A stretch of 64,000 bases of DNA from Chaetorhynchus papuensis. Its lineage: Eukaryota; Chordata; Aves; Passeriformes; Rhipiduridae. Below, piece by piece: positions 10,831-24,553 of the stretch. Each line of letters begins with the position of its first letter. The stretch's first letter is position 1. The notes beneath the pieces were generated by a model that was not told the DNA's origin, searched no databases, and saw only the letters and a list, made by a program, of their open reading frames with translations. The DNA lies in the NCBI GenBank assembly GCA_013396525.1, contig VWYX01001129.1, positions 1 to 64,000 on the forward strand, read 5' to 3'. The position numbers and the translations under genes are program-made.

Positions 10831-12921
10831 TTAAGTCCAACTCCAGTATGTTTTCCTTGTAACACACTGCTCTCTGCAGTTAGAAGCTTAAAAATTCATC
10901 TTTTATCATCTCTGAACCAAGGAGGATTGTGAAAAGTCTGTTTGGCATATGAATAATGATGAGGCATTAGCACTGATTCACAGGTGCAGATATTGGTATG
11001 GAAAGCTGAGCACAAGCATTTTTCTATTGAATCATAACATTGAAGAGAACACCTTGTAAATATTATATTCTTCCATACTTTGGGCAAAAAAAGATGCTGA
11101 AAAAACAGGGAGAAATTGTGAGTAGGAGGTGCTTTGGCACCGAAGACCACAGAGTCAGAGAGCCCCATTCCAACGGCCAATTAAAGGGAAAAACATCATT
11201 TTCCTCTCCCTACTGGGACTGCTACCCAAAGAAGTCATCCAAAACACTATGGCACAGGTCCTTTCCCAAAACTGCTATTTTTTAGGCATAGCTGCTCTAG
11301 AACATAAATAAACCCATATTTTCAGCTACTGCAAGAGGTAAGGATTGCCCAAGATTGAACAGTGCTGATGTACATTTTCCCACAACTAATACGCCTTAAG
11401 ACTGTTCCCATTGCTACACCTTCAAACACAGGCCTGTTAAGGGCCTCACCTGCTTGGTCTTTGATTCACAGTTCATCCCTCTGCTTGTAAATTCCTGCTT
11501 GTGGACAGCAGGCTGTAAACTCTCCAGAACCAATTCCCCATTCATTTCACCATTAGCCAAATGTGCTTGTTAACAGTATGTCAAGAGTTAGTAATGTTGT
11601 CATTGCGATCTAGGCAGCTTTGGCTTGCAGTACAAGCTCTTAGTTTCTAGGTAGCTGGCCTTTATATCTGCTTGCTGAGCTTCAGCACCCAAATTAAATT
11701 TTACTGACTATTAAAGGTCATCTAGAGCTGAGTTACAAACATCTGCCTTCTTCCACACTGTGTGTTACAGTGGCCTGGGTCGTATACTGGGCCATTGTGG
11801 ACGGAGCAGTGATGTTAGGAATGGCAGGTTCTGCTCTGTTCAGCAGAGTTTGAGTCCTGATCTCGCATGTCTTTAAGTCATTCTTCTTTGGACTCTGACC
11901 TTGAGTGCCTAGAGTTATTTGGCTGACTTGAGTGGCCTTTATTCATATTGAAGACAGACATTACTTTAGGTAGGAAAGGGAAAAAAATAAGTGAATATGT
12001 GTGCATGGCTAAGCCAGGGCTAAAGTGCAGTGGCATAAAATCAATACAGATAATGACTGACCAACGACTACATAGAAGTCTGTTGTTCAGTCAATAAAAT
12101 ATTGATCTTTTGCTCTACATGGTGTTAATTTTTGGTTTTCATTTTCTTCTTTCATGGCAGCTTTTATTGCAGTCTAGAGTTTGATTAGTTTATGTTTTTC
12201 ATTTTATCCCATCTGCTTTCTTTTCTATTTACACATCTCCCACGGCTGATACAGGTTCTTGGTAAGGCTTAGATTCCCATAAATAGAAATATGTTTCATT
12301 GCCTTATATGTATAAATATATATATACATACAAACACACAGACATAGTGGTTCACAGTTATGTATGATATTTTAAAAATTTGCACTGAGCTATCAGAAAT
12401 TAGTAAATGCTAATGGTCTTAAATTTTTTTATTAAAATGATGAATCACCATATTCAGGCTTGTCTGTGGGGTGTACCTTTTGTTTGTACAAGCAAACAAG
12501 CACATTGTAAGAATGTGGTTTGGGCCCTTTATTCAGTCTCCTCTGAAGAATCTTCCAGCTTAATTACAAATTGATGCAGGAATTACCAGACAGCCTCCTA
12601 AGACATGACAGAGTCACAGGTCAAGACACACTGATCATGATAATCCCAGTCTTCCAGCCTTAACATTTATGAAAATGAAATTCTTCTCTGACTCATCAAC
12701 TAATTATATTTTTAGAAATACCAACTGAATTATTTATTTCCTCTGCAGTAAATACACTACAGTCAAATCTGAAACTGGGCATTTTCACTTCAGAATAATT
12801 GTAAGAAATGAATGTGATTTCTATAAATAGTCTGAATAAAAGTTATGTTAGATACCAAATTGCTATTTCCTAGTCTCTGTCACCAACTACCAATGCCTGA
12901 ATATAAGCACAGCGATACTCT
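10831..12921. other. Intergenic, no gene seen
   Basis: This is AT-rich non-coding DNA downstream of FHL5. It includes a small TA/CA simple patch around 12310-12345 and scattered AATAAA hexamers that may serve as distal FHL5 polyadenylation sites. No domain-bearing frame was found on either strand. Confidence 0.6.
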
Positions 12922-13439
12922 TGTGGTGGGCTGACCCTGGCTGGACACCAGCTGCCCACAGGTCTACAAGTCCTGCCATAAGCCTGCTCCAGCACAGGCT
13001 TCCCACAGGGTCACAGCCTCCCTTGGGCACCATGTCTCTGGCATGGGGTTCTCCAGGGGCAGAAAGGAGATATCAGCTCCACCATGAACCTCCACCTGTC
13101 ACAGGGACATCTGCTCTGGCCCCTGGAACACCTCCTCTCCCTCCATCTTCACTGACCTTGGTGTCTGCAGAGCTGTTTCTCTCACGTGTTCTCACTCTCG
13201 TCTTTGGCTGCTGCTCCCACAGCCATTCTCCTTCCTCCCCTCCCCACCCTTCTCAAATCTGTTGTCACAGAGGCTCTACCACCATTGCTGGTGGGCTCAG
13301 CTGTGGCCAGGAGTGGGTCCATCCTGGAGCCAGCTGGCACTGGCTCTGTCAGACACAGAGGAGGCTTCTGGCAGCTTCTCACAGAAGGCCCTTCTGGAGC
13401 CCCTTGCCACCAAAACACAACCCAAGGGAACTCTACACA
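12922..13439. mobile_element. Solo LTR-like element of an avian endogenous retrovirus family
   Basis: This GC-rich block stands out from AT-rich surroundings. It starts TGTGGTGGGCTGACC and ends CTCTACACA, a TG...CA form expected of an LTR. It contains imperfect internal modules built on 'cctgctccagc...ggct', 'gggtcacagcctcc' and 'tgaccttggtgtctgcag', which I recognise from a common bird LTR family. It is much shorter than full copies and appears internally deleted. No retroviral gene and no second LTR lie beside it. No clear target-site duplication is visible. The open frames through it, up to 206 codons, are by-products of its GC-rich composition and not genes. The exact family name is not assigned. 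Confidence 0.7.
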
Positions 13440-13474
13440 GTTTGGATCCTCTATTCTTTCTGTAGATTAAACCA

Positions 13475-13560
13475 ACTTGAATCGGTGCAGAGAAGGGCGG
13501 CAGGAGGAGCAGGAACAGTGTGTCTCTGGGGAGGACTGTAGATCCTGAACGGGATAGATG
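13475..13560 (+). mobile_element. Possible short CR1 ORF2 remnant next to the LTR
   Basis: A short stretch containing 'cggtgcagagaagggcggc' resembles the CR1 region that encodes the QRRA motif near the reverse transcriptase C-terminus. It is very short and degenerate, and it may be chance similarity. Confidence 0.3.
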
Positions 13561-15405
13561 GATACTGTAAGCAAAGAGACTACATTTGGTTTAAGAACAA
13601 AGGCAACTAAACTCCTCAGCACCGGAAAGCGGAAGTCAGAAGGCGACAGATGCTGCTGAGCAGTGATGCTCCAGGAGAGCCTCTTTCCAGAGCAAAGAGG
13701 GAAACAGCCATGTGAGCACTTTTATAAGTGATGCCTGATCTGAGTGTTAAATGTCATATAGAACATGATTACCTGGTAAAGAAAAACAGTGGGAAAAAAT
13801 TAACCTGATGATCAGCTTCAGTCTGTGTTGCTAACATTGGATTTGCTGCAGGATGACCAGGATACAGACTCCGGCACAATTCAATTTTCTTTAATAAACT
13901 TCAGAGGATGGAAAATTTGAGAGATTTATTTTTAAGTAAATTTTTTAATGTCATGTGTTTTTCTTTAACATTGTACTGTTTAATTTTAAAATATATCTAG
14001 TTCTTCCCTGTGTATGTAACAGCCCAGCTCTAAGATAATCACATTGCTTTGTTACAATCAAGCTAAATTGCCCTGAGGTCAAGTGGTGTCTCTAATGCCC
14101 TGGTCACATCTCTGTCATACTCATAGTTATCCCAGGGGATCAGGAGGGAGGCTGCCCTTTGGGACTAACTAAGAGTGAATAGGTGCCCTATTATCTCCAT
14201 CAGTATTTCAGACTAAGGTTTAAGTTCCTCAGCCATTGCCTAATTGTCAGAGAACTCCCAGAGACAAACATGCTTAAAATGCAAAGACAAGCCCTGAGAT
14301 ACTGTTATCTAGTGACCTTTCTCTATCCTTATTTCTGAATGTCACATTTTTTACTCTGAGGCAAGGTCATATTGTGAGAGCAAAGTATCAGGCTTTTCCT
14401 TGACAATTACTTTTAAAATCCAGGCAAGTTTTTGGTAGATGTTGTACTGGCAGCACAGAGCAGTAGTAATGTTGGAACCCAGAACCATTTCTGCATTTCA
14501 CAAGAAACGGCCTGCACTCCAGTGTCATGTTTTATGTCTGTGGTGAAACCCAAACATTTTTCATTCTCTCTCCTTGGTGCCCTAGTTCTCCAGAGAGAAA
14601 ATCTGTGAGCCTAGACTGGGGAACAGGTAGGGCATAGCCTGGCCACAGCAGTGAAGAGGATGTCACACCACAGTTTTTCTGCAGTTTCTCAGCACGTGCA
14701 AGTTCAGCTGGTTCTTGTATTCTACCAGTGGACAGGTACCAGGTTTTCTTCATGCTGACCATGGCTCAATGCTACCAGAGGAAGGGGATTTAGGAAGGGG
14801 ATGGTGAGGTTTTGCAAGGGATTCTGAACTTGCAGCTTCAAACATTTCCTTGTCCAGGCCTGTCACAAGAAGGGCTGACAGGGTGTGTGTGCATGTGTAC
14901 ATGTCCACACCTCAGTGAATTGACCAGCAATTTCAGCACCTGCTCCAAGGTTTTATGAGTCTCCCTTGATTCCATCGAATGGATGTAGAGCAGTGTATTG
15001 TGTTTTAGGAAGACAAGTAAAAACACAATGATATTTATACCATGACAGCTAGCAATAGGTGAAGGAAAGTAATGTTAAATGGCTGCCTAAATGGAAGCTG
15101 AGAAACCATTTCTGTAAACAAAAAAGGTTGGATGGGATCCAAATGTATAGCCAGAACAAACTTGTTCACCAATCAAGCAGGAAAGCTGCAATAAATCCTC
15201 TACAGTCTTGTTAATAATATCTCAAAGAAAACATGTGTATGTGCATGCATGTTTGCTCACCCTGTAACTGCCAAAGCTTGAATGGACTGAGTCATGGGAA
15301 ACTTGGCAATTTAAACCAAAGTACAAAACATGTAGCGTGGTTATAGACTGCTATAACCACAAAGTTTCGGTTCATCGTATTCAAAAGTACCATTATCTTA
15401 ATCAG

Positions 15406-15477
15406 AAGTACCAGGTACAAGTAGTTCAATACAAGAGATAAAAGTACCAGGTACAAGTAGTTCAATACAAGAGATAA
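15406..15477. repeat. Perfect 36-bp tandem duplication
   Basis: Two adjacent identical copies (15406-15441 and 15442-15477) of a 36-bp unit begin aagtaccaggtacaag. The identity of the copies suggests a recent slippage or duplication event, or an assembly artefact. Confidence 0.95.
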
Positions 15478-18400
15478 GTGGTTTGGAGGACAGACATGGT
15501 TGCGCTCAGGGACATAACACAGGTATGTTACCCAAATGGCAATACATAGCTGCAGCGGAGGATCTAGAGAGATCAGCTTTGCCCTGGATCATTAGGCTTC
15601 TCTTAGTTTGTTAGCAAGAACATTTGTCCAATAGGCTCCACTTAAACATTTCTGTAGGCTTTCATCCTGCATTTTTCACCCAAATCCTTACTGGTGCTTC
15701 TTGAAGATGAGGCCAGACACAAGCACAGTCACACAGACCTGCTCAATGCCCATAAGAACCTAGATTTTCTCAGTGAAAACTAATTCCATGTCAGAAGACC
15801 ATAGCACAGCATGATATCCAAGCTAATAAACCTTATCTCTGTCTTGAATATAAATTAATATCTGGTTTTATTAACTTGTGCCTCTGCTGTACATTTTTTA
15901 CTGTCCTCCCCAGTAAGATATTCAAGACTGTAGGCACTCACCTGATTCACTGCAGATTTTTCATAGCACCAACTGAATTGTGAGTTATTGAATACAAGAA
16001 GTTGCACTACCACCACACCCCTGAAAAACAGAATCCCTTTCATGCATAGTGTGTGTGAGGCTTTGAGAACAAATCACATTAAAACAACAAAAAAACACTC
16101 AGCTCCTTTCTGTAGCCTGGGCACAGATACAAAGGTACCAAAACACTCAGATAAGATCACTTACAGAGCAAGCAATGAGGAGCATGGCCTCTGATGTTTC
16201 AGGAATTTTCAGGCAGATTACCTATCAAAATCAAGAAACAACTGAGCAAGTGTTTGGGGGTTGAGGTGTTTCACTCCTGTATCGCAGCGCTCTCTCAAGT
16301 CACTTGTTAGGCTCACACCCAACACCTCATGTCCTGACTGTCCTCAAGGGTATTCTCATAATTTCCACTTGTGATGAGGACAACAGACCACTGCAGAAGG
16401 ATCTCTGTTTGGCACAATGACTCGGCCTCAGGAATCTCCCGGGTGACTTATTCAATAGAGGATAGGCCCAGCTATCCCAACAGCCTTAGATAACTGCTCA
16501 TATTTAAACCCCAGTGCTCAGCTTAGAGTACTTTTATAGCAAAGACGTACTTCAGGTAGGTATATCCACATTGTTTCTGGATGAAAGTCCTCATTTAACA
16601 TCTCTGTTTTCACCTTGGATTTTCGAATAGCTTTTGCTAGACTAAGTATCAAATAAATAAATAAAATCTCTTCCCAAGCCCATCTTGCCTAGATTAAGAA
16701 AAATAAAAATACCGTGTAAAGTAACGCAAACAGTTTATCCAGTTCTGCTGAGTAACATTTTTTGTTGTTCTTGTTTCCCAAAGGGAAAAAAAAGGGAGTA
16801 CTTATTTCTTGAGAACAAGCTCTTTACTTATAAAAAAAGCAAATCAAGCTCCTAGTCAAACATTTTCATTGGAAGGACAGCAATCTGAGTAGAAATTTAT
16901 GGCTATGAATGCAGATGACCGTAAAAGGCTACTAATATGAAGAATTTCTCACAATAGCCATCCTATTCCCTGTTAGCTTGATTCTTTTTTAATTGCTACA
17001 GAATTCTTATTGTAATCTTAACTCCTGGAAAGTAAACACCCCCCGACTGACTGGGCTGCAATGTCTGTTATTGGTTACCAAGATCTTTGGTTCAGGGTAT
17101 CTTTTCACTTGCCCATAAAACACTATCAAAGTCAAACTCTTTGTGCTGAGCCCTGTGCCAGACTTTCTCAGGCCAGTCCCTGCTTTCTTCACATTTTTCC
17201 TTTGCATTCTCAGAAAATTTCAGTCAAAATCACTTTACCTTTCACAAAACGAAACAAGGAATAATGTAATGTTTGCCCCGATACTGAAGAACCCTGAACC
17301 TTTTCTTTGAAGAGTTCAAGTGCTTCATTTGATTTTGGCTCAGGATTCTAATTGACGACATAAAAGAAAAATTTCTTTCATGGAGCTGTCTCCTGCCAAA
17401 AAATCCAGTTGTCCCAATTAGATCTCATCTGCATTAAGGAACTGCATTTGCCCAATTTCCACAGGACAAATATGCAGGCCAGTTACCATGTGCTCAGTGA
17501 CAGTCACTTACAAGCATTTTAGGTTGGGAACATATCTCAGTTCCAATCTTGAAGAAATCTAGTTAGACAACTGTGAGAAGTGATCCGTCTAAAGCACTGC
17601 CACAGCAGGCTGCTGGTGACAAATCTGATGAGGTCAACCTCTAAGCTGAGCTCCCATTTCTGTCATTAAAATAGTCTTCAGCATGGAGCCACACAGGAGG
17701 CAGTGTTGACAGTCACAGCGAGCGTGGTCACCAGGAATGGGAAAACTCTCTTCTTTGTCCAATCTGAATTAAGGATTTGAACTTTCTCAAGAAACTGTCC
17801 TGTCCTGAGCACTGGTTATTTGTGCTTTCTGGAATCAAGACAAGCACCACATTTCTTGCTGAAGAAAATTTCACATCATATAGATTAATTAAATATCCTT
17901 TGGTCCAAACATGTGAGAAGACCTCTGCTGTACATAATCATGTTGGTTAGCTGGGAAATCTGGAGTATCCAATTCCAGCTGCAGCAGATAACAAGTCTCT
18001 ATGTGACTGTGTCTACCAGCCCTAGGAATCAGACATGGATTAGTTGGGATGCAGTTTTCCAGAGGAAAGACTGCTTCTGCAGACTTTCATACAACAGGGT
18101 GAGAGCATTTTAGCTTCTCTCCTCTCAAGGCTGCACTATGGACATCATGGTATGGATTTAGCTGAGAAATCCTCTCCAGAAAGAACACAGAAGCAGTTTC
18201 AGCATGGTGGTACACAGCCATGGTTATCCAGGAATATTTGCTGTCATACTCTGAGCAGTTAACTTTATTTTCTCAGAACAGTAAACACAGGAAGCAAGAA
18301 ATTTAGCTCATTTGTAGCTACGATCAATAACACCACGATTTCAAATACTGGTCCTGATGGGAACTGTCTCTTTCCTGAGAAGCAGCAGAGAAGTGGGTTT

Positions 18401-19151
18401 GCAGAGATGCTGCTGGACTCCCAGAGGTCGGGACAATGACAAGATAAGGGGTGGGGTGTCCCTTGGCAGGGGTGGAACTACATCATGATCTACCTGTGAC
18501 AAAAGGATCTGAGAGCTCCTTTTAGACCAAGTTCCCATGTGCACTCTGGAGATGAAGAATCATACATTTTATCAGGCAACTGGGAAACCTTTCAAACATA
18601 TGTATGTTCTGCTTCTTGCTCTATATGGCCAGATGGGAATTTTAAAATTATATGGAATGAAAACTGTCAAGAATAACTCTCAGTTGGTCTGTTCCAGGAG
18701 GAACTGATGGGTTAAAAAGGATTGTTTTTACTTTGTTGAATGATTGGATAAAAGAGACTGTCTTTAATAAAAGTCCCTGATGGATACTAAAGGGGATAGG
18801 ATAGTAATAGCTGGATGAAAACTTCCCAAATACAAGAGTGTGGTGTAAGCAACAAAAGAAGGGTGTATTAATGAAAAAATAAATGAAGCAATAGCTATCA
18901 GAATGAGACAGAAAATAAATAAATAGGTCTGTTGCAGCTAGCTACAGGTTTATTTATGAGAATAATGCTTTTAAGTACCGAACCAAAAGCATATGTGCAA
19001 TTTCTCTGAATATTAAATATTAAACATGCAGAACATGTTCTAAGAGTGACAAGCATAGTAACAGAAAAGTGAAAGGAAGCAAATGAAATTTAGGAAAATA
19101 CTAATAATGCATCAATCAGTATTGACAGCAGAACTTTCTTATTTTAAAATT

Positions 19152-19197
19152 ATGTAGCAATTTAGTCATGGAAAGATCATGTAGCAATTTAGTCATG
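19152..19197. repeat. Partial tandem duplication, 27-bp period
   Basis: A 19-bp segment (atgtagcaatttagtcatg) occurs at 19152-19170 and again at 19179-19197, separated by 8 bp. This fits one local duplication. Confidence 0.9.
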
Positions 19198-21759
19198 TCA
19201 AATCTAGAGACTTTCCACGTGAATCAGTAATCTCTAGCAAAAAAACCAAACAAACCAAAAAATTAAAAAAAAACCCAAGCAAATTCTATTGTATTGTTAC
19301 AACCGTCCCCACCTGAGTGAAAAGTTAATAAAGTGCCATGACAATTTTAAATGCATTTCTCCTTATAAATAATTTATATATTTTCAGCATACTTAGTATT
19401 TCCGTCACTTAGGCCACATACAGTAGAGTCTGTGTAAAAGCCTATTATTACAATCCATGCTAGCTGAGATTATTTTCACTTGATGAAAACATTTTGTGTT
19501 ACCACACAGATTTCCTTATCTTGTTAACTGGAGAAACAGGTAAATGTGTATGCATACTTATTTCTCACTTGTCCCATAGCCATCACAAACAAACAAGAAA
19601 GTTTCCTTTGTTCAAGTGAATCTATGAAAAACAAGTTATTCAGTTGTTATTAGTCCTGTCCAGCACAAATAGGATAAAATTTTAAAGACAGTTTGTCTAT
19701 CCTACCTTATGGCCACACTCACAGTTACAAACTCAGTCCTGTGTGACGTGGAAAACATCAGAAAAGTTGGTTTTGCACTCACACAATTTAGAAGAGCTGT
19801 TTTCTCCATTCCCATATGGAAGATCTCAGTCAGATAGCAGCAAGCCTGCCTTACCTCATTGCAGTAAGAAAGGCTTGTCAGGACACAAGCAGCTTGCACA
19901 GCTTCTCTGCTGTTACACAGCACACAGAGAAGCGTGAAAGTTAGTAGGACAGCTAAAAAAGGCTACTTCTAATCCACCTTTGCAATCCATCCTCTACTGT
20001 GTTCAAACGAGTCTCTGATAAATTATTTACCGCTGCGGTGACAGATGTAGTCTGTCACACAGCATGTGCCAGCTGCACTAGATGGCTCAGAGACAAGCAC
20101 ACCCACCCTGACCTGGTCAGATGAAGCTCACACAGCAGCCCCCCGCTGCCCTGCACATCAGACTGGTGCTGAACAAGCCTTCCAGAGTGCATTTTCCAGT
20201 GGACTCAAAAGCCTGTGCTGTCAGGTCATGAGAGAGAGGTGGCAGTTCTGACAGGTTTAATGAAAAACCAGAGCAAGCGCCTTTTACACTCGGCCCTCTG
20301 GAATGACCGTAAACTCAACTTTCAGCATGAAAGAGCAGAAATGCAGCTCGTTTGCCATTATCCTTTACAAATGCAAAACTTTCTAAAGAAAGCTGTTGAA
20401 AGGATGGTCTATCACAATTGGTTAAACATCACCTGCAGTGCAGTACATTTCTTTCCCACCACAGGAATCTGTCATTCATGTGTCAGTCAGGTCAGCTGTG
20501 GTACTTCTCACAAAGGGCTCTTCTCAGAGCCCATCATTTAAACCCAGACAACTGCAAGAAACTCTCACTAAGTTCATCATTAAGTTCACCATAAAACACA
20601 CTCCACTTCCTTGGAAACAAGAAGTTCAATGTGACATACTTTTGCCATTTCCACATTTGGTTGAAAGTCGCCTCTCGCGAAACGCAGTTGCTTAGTGTTG
20701 CTACATGTTCTTTGGCAAAAAGTCTGTCAGAGAAAGTCCATCACCCTGAGACCACCTGCAATTAGTCAGTACAATGCCATGGCAGGTTTACTGCGTGACA
20801 TTGTGTGAAGGAGAAAAACTACAGTATTTTTCACTTCCCTAACAATTGCCAATCAAGCCAGTAGTTCATCACAGGTATCAATAGTACTGGGTGAGTAACA
20901 TTTACCATCTCTAATGACAAAATCAAAGATAAATCTATCCTGAGTCAGGAGCTCTGGATTTGCCTGGTGGTAAGGTCTTGGTAACACTGACTAGGAGTAC
21001 ATCTCTTCAAGGATGAACCCTCACTGACAGTCTGTCAAGATCTAGTTGTGTGGTCTGCTTGTAAAGGGAAAAATACAGTTTGAGACTGTCTTAAAAGCTA
21101 CAGATTTGTGGCCATGTGATGAGAACTACTCAAGATCAAGAGAATTTCTACATTAGGCCTGTCAGCATTGGCTAGCTGGTCTGGGATTGTTTTTGAAGAT
21201 CATCAGGAGCAATCAGTTTGACACGCAGGATAGGAGAGAAAATGCTTTATTAAGACCATCATAAGAGAGAAGATGGAGGCTTTTCTGACATTGATGCATT
21301 TAAAATTGGAGTTACACTTATAAAATTATTTAACTCTGATTTTCTGTTTTTTCATATCTGAAACAGTAGGCTTCTATTTTTAAATTCCAGAAGCACAAAT
21401 CTTTATTTAACGATATTTGGCAGTTTTTCACTACAGCACTTCACAGAGCTTTAAAAACATTAACCACATTTTAAAGGTACGGAATAGCAGCTAAATAAAA
21501 TGATTGATGTATTTATAGTCATGGGCAGTTGGGAAGCAGGGGAAAATGGGCTCATAACTGCAATTCTTTATTCTGTGGTGAACAGAAGTCTCACCTTCAT
21601 AAAAACCTCAGCAAGCAGGATAAACAAAACCAAAACCTTTAGAAGCACAGTGGGAATAAAGCAACACATAAAAATACAGTTCATTTAACCATGTAGACAC
21701 ATTTTGAGACGCTTAATAGAACTGGTATTGCTTAACTTTGCTAATGACCCAAGAAACAG

Positions 21760-22187
21760 GAGAGAAAGTACCCCAGGAGGCCCTGGACCACATCCAGTTG
21801 TAGGGAGTAATTCCCATGCTAGAGGGCTGGACTGTGATTCAGAGAGCCCATAGGAGCTGGGGATGTGGGCCAACAGGAACCTTATGAAATCAAACAGTGG
21901 AAATGTAGAATAGACCAGAACAACCCCATGCACCAGTACAGGCTGGAATCCAAACTGTGGTTTGTAGAAAAAGATCTGGGGGCCTGGTAAATATCAAGCT
22001 GAACTTGAGCCATCAATATAGGCTTCCAGAACAGGAGGCCAAGCACATCTTGGCCTGCATTAGGAAGACTACTGCTAGCAGGTCAAGGCATGCGATGTTT
22101 GCCCTCGCTTCAGCACTGGCGATGCTGCATCCACAGCCCTGTGCCCAGTTTCGGGCTTCCCAGTACAAGAAAGGCCATGCTAATCTG
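21760..22187 (+). mobile_element. Degraded CR1 LINE fragment (reverse transcriptase C-terminal part)
   Basis: Frame-broken translation on the + strand gives, in order, NNPMHQYRLES, EKDLG, KLNLSHQ and ILACIRKTTASRSR, then DNA equivalent to the 'tactcggcactg...cagttttgggc' block. These are landmarks of CR1 ORF2 downstream of the catalytic core. Stops and frameshifts show it is old. The copy stops near 22187 without the CR1 3' end, and its left boundary is approximate. Confidence 0.75.
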
Positions 22188-24553
22188 GAATGAATGGGTC
22201 TCTATCCCATTCTTATTTCTGAAATAGACACTAGAAATTAAGACACTTGAAACAGCATGGGAAAGATCCTTCAATTCCTTCCCTCTACATAAAGAAAAAA
22301 ATTACTGTGTCACATAATGGAATTAATAGTCTAAGGGAGAAAGCATAGAATGAAATGTAGTTTTAACCAATGGTCTCCAGAACCTTCCCTTTATGTCCTC
22401 TGCTGTGTCTCAAACTCAAGCTGCTATAGGAAATCTTCGACAAACCAATGACTGTCACACAACATTCTGCTTACAGACAGGATTAATCATTTCCTCCAGT
22501 AGCTCATTCCAGATACATGTCAGAGGCAGCAGCCTCCCACAGTTGACATTTAATTAGGTCAGTTTGGGGCTGAATCTTTCATGAGAATCCACTGAGAGAG
22601 GCAGGAGCAGTACATGGCCCTCAAAAAGATGAGAACAAGGCCCAGGTTTTGAGAAATGGCTTCTGTGTGGTCAGCCCCGCTGCATTCAGTTTCCTGCCAG
22701 ACAGCCTGACTCTGATCCAGATTGATCATTGTACATGTGCCTGTGGTCATACACAGCAAGTGTGAAGGTGCAGGCAGCTGTCTGATGACCCTCTTTGGCA
22801 GATGATATTAGACCTCACAGGCATTACATTCCCATATTTTTTTAAATATATTGCTCCCATAGATGTTGGTGCAGCTTGTCAGGTGCCATTCATTACAGAC
22901 ATGCATTGAAATCCACAGGGTTAACATTGCTTGTGTATCTGTGACCTCTAAACAAGGCCATGAAAACTGCTTCTGTGCTGAACGTAATCCACAGCCTCTC
23001 ATCTACAAAATAGTTTAATGCACATATATACACACATATGCACAATGTGGAGTTCCTGTGCTTTCAAGAGCCACTGCTGCAAAGCTAAACCAGCTGACAT
23101 CATCTAGCACCCTATTTGCACCCTTTTATGATAAAAAAATTCCTTAACACCATTGATAAAGCCGAAGTGATGACATTTGTCTTCCATTGATATGGACATT
23201 CCTTTCTTCCATGGTTAAACTTTTCTAGTTAATTTCTACTGATGCACAAGGGTTATCCTTCATCCATACAGTGGAAACCTTACGCTGAGTGGGACCTTGA
23301 GCTTGTGTTCCAACATCTTTAAAATAACCTTTCAGACAGTGATTCAGCATCTAACTTTCTGGATTTATTTGATCTGTATCTTTGGAGCAAACAGTTAAGC
23401 TGCCCATCTCAGAAAGAAAATAAAGCACTTGAACTCTTGCCTTGGTCCTATTTTAGAGCTCTGTTTGCATGTTTGTTTTAGCATCTTCTGGGAACATTCT
23501 GTCTCCTCGAGGGCTATTCTACCAACATAGAAACACAATTTGATTGAGTTTTTTTTTCCGTCGGCTTTGTCAACTTGAATTTGTCTTAAATATGCAAAAG
23601 TCAAGGATATAAATTATGCTTAGCATGACAAACACATATGGCCATAAATAGAAAATCTCAGCAACTGTTATGCTACCACCAAATAGAATATCAGCAAGAG
23701 ATTTTTTAGAAAAGCTGAAAGATGTCCAGTTTCTGCCTCACAAATAATTTCCTCCGAACCACCTAAATACCTGTGAGACATAATAAATAAGTGCAAGATC
23801 ACATTTTTATGGACTTCTCACTTCTGTGTGTTTGAGTGTTAATCATGCCTCATTGAACTTAATGGTATTTTGCCTTCTTAAATTACTGCTACAGGAAAGC
23901 AAAGGGAGCAGTTCTTTGGGTTTTGATAGTCTGATCAGTAGGCTGAGAGTCAATTTAAAGCAAGTTCAGTGAGCCATAGCATTATAGTCATATCAGAGTA
24001 CTTTATAGCATGAAAAAAAATTGTATTTATTGACTGTGTGAGCACAGCAAATGTCTGTCAGAACTAGAATCATTGTTCTGCATACATTAACATATTTGTC
24101 ACGTTGCAGAATAATATAAAACCTCATTGTAGAGTGAGTCAGTTGTACAAACACATGGGAGAAATCAATTCTTTACCAAAGGCTTAAACTTCAGTCAAGA
24201 GGCTGCTGGTGGCAACCAAAATGGGATGGAAGTACAATAGGATTGACTGAAGAATGGGGCAAGCTATAAAATAAATAATTTTGGAGCACTGTACCATGTT
24301 TACATTGGATGTTCTCAGCTGCCATCCTCGGGGTAATCTCAGTCGTAGCCAGTCTGTCAATATGAGATGTTTTCTCTGCAGCTCTGCCAGCCTTGGAGGC
24401 TGATCTTCTGCAGCAGCCCAGACTGTCAATAGTGCACTCACATCACTGCACTAGAAATTAGGGAGTTTTAACCACTTATTTTCTCATTGCTGAACAGCAC
24501 TTACTAACGCTAATTCTGAAGTAATAAAAAATTTTTAAAAAGGAGAAAATAGT
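22188..24553. other. Intergenic, no gene seen
   Basis: This is AT-rich non-coding sequence between two CR1 fragments. No exon, RNA gene or classifiable repeat was recognised. Confidence 0.6.

Larger units (their letters stand above)
13561..21750. other. Intergenic, no gene seen
   Basis: This 8 kb of AT-rich non-coding sequence has no recognisable exon. It contains a perfect 36-bp tandem duplication (15406-15477), a 27-bp-period duplication (19152-19197) and A-rich low-complexity DNA around 19237-19278. Frames on both strands are short and lack domain features. Confidence 0.6.

Noticed and set aside
12921..13541. Long + strand frame of 206 codons and three overlapping shorter ones
   Set aside because: They lie in a GC-rich LTR-like repeat, have no domain or splice support, and are open only because stop codons are rare at that composition.
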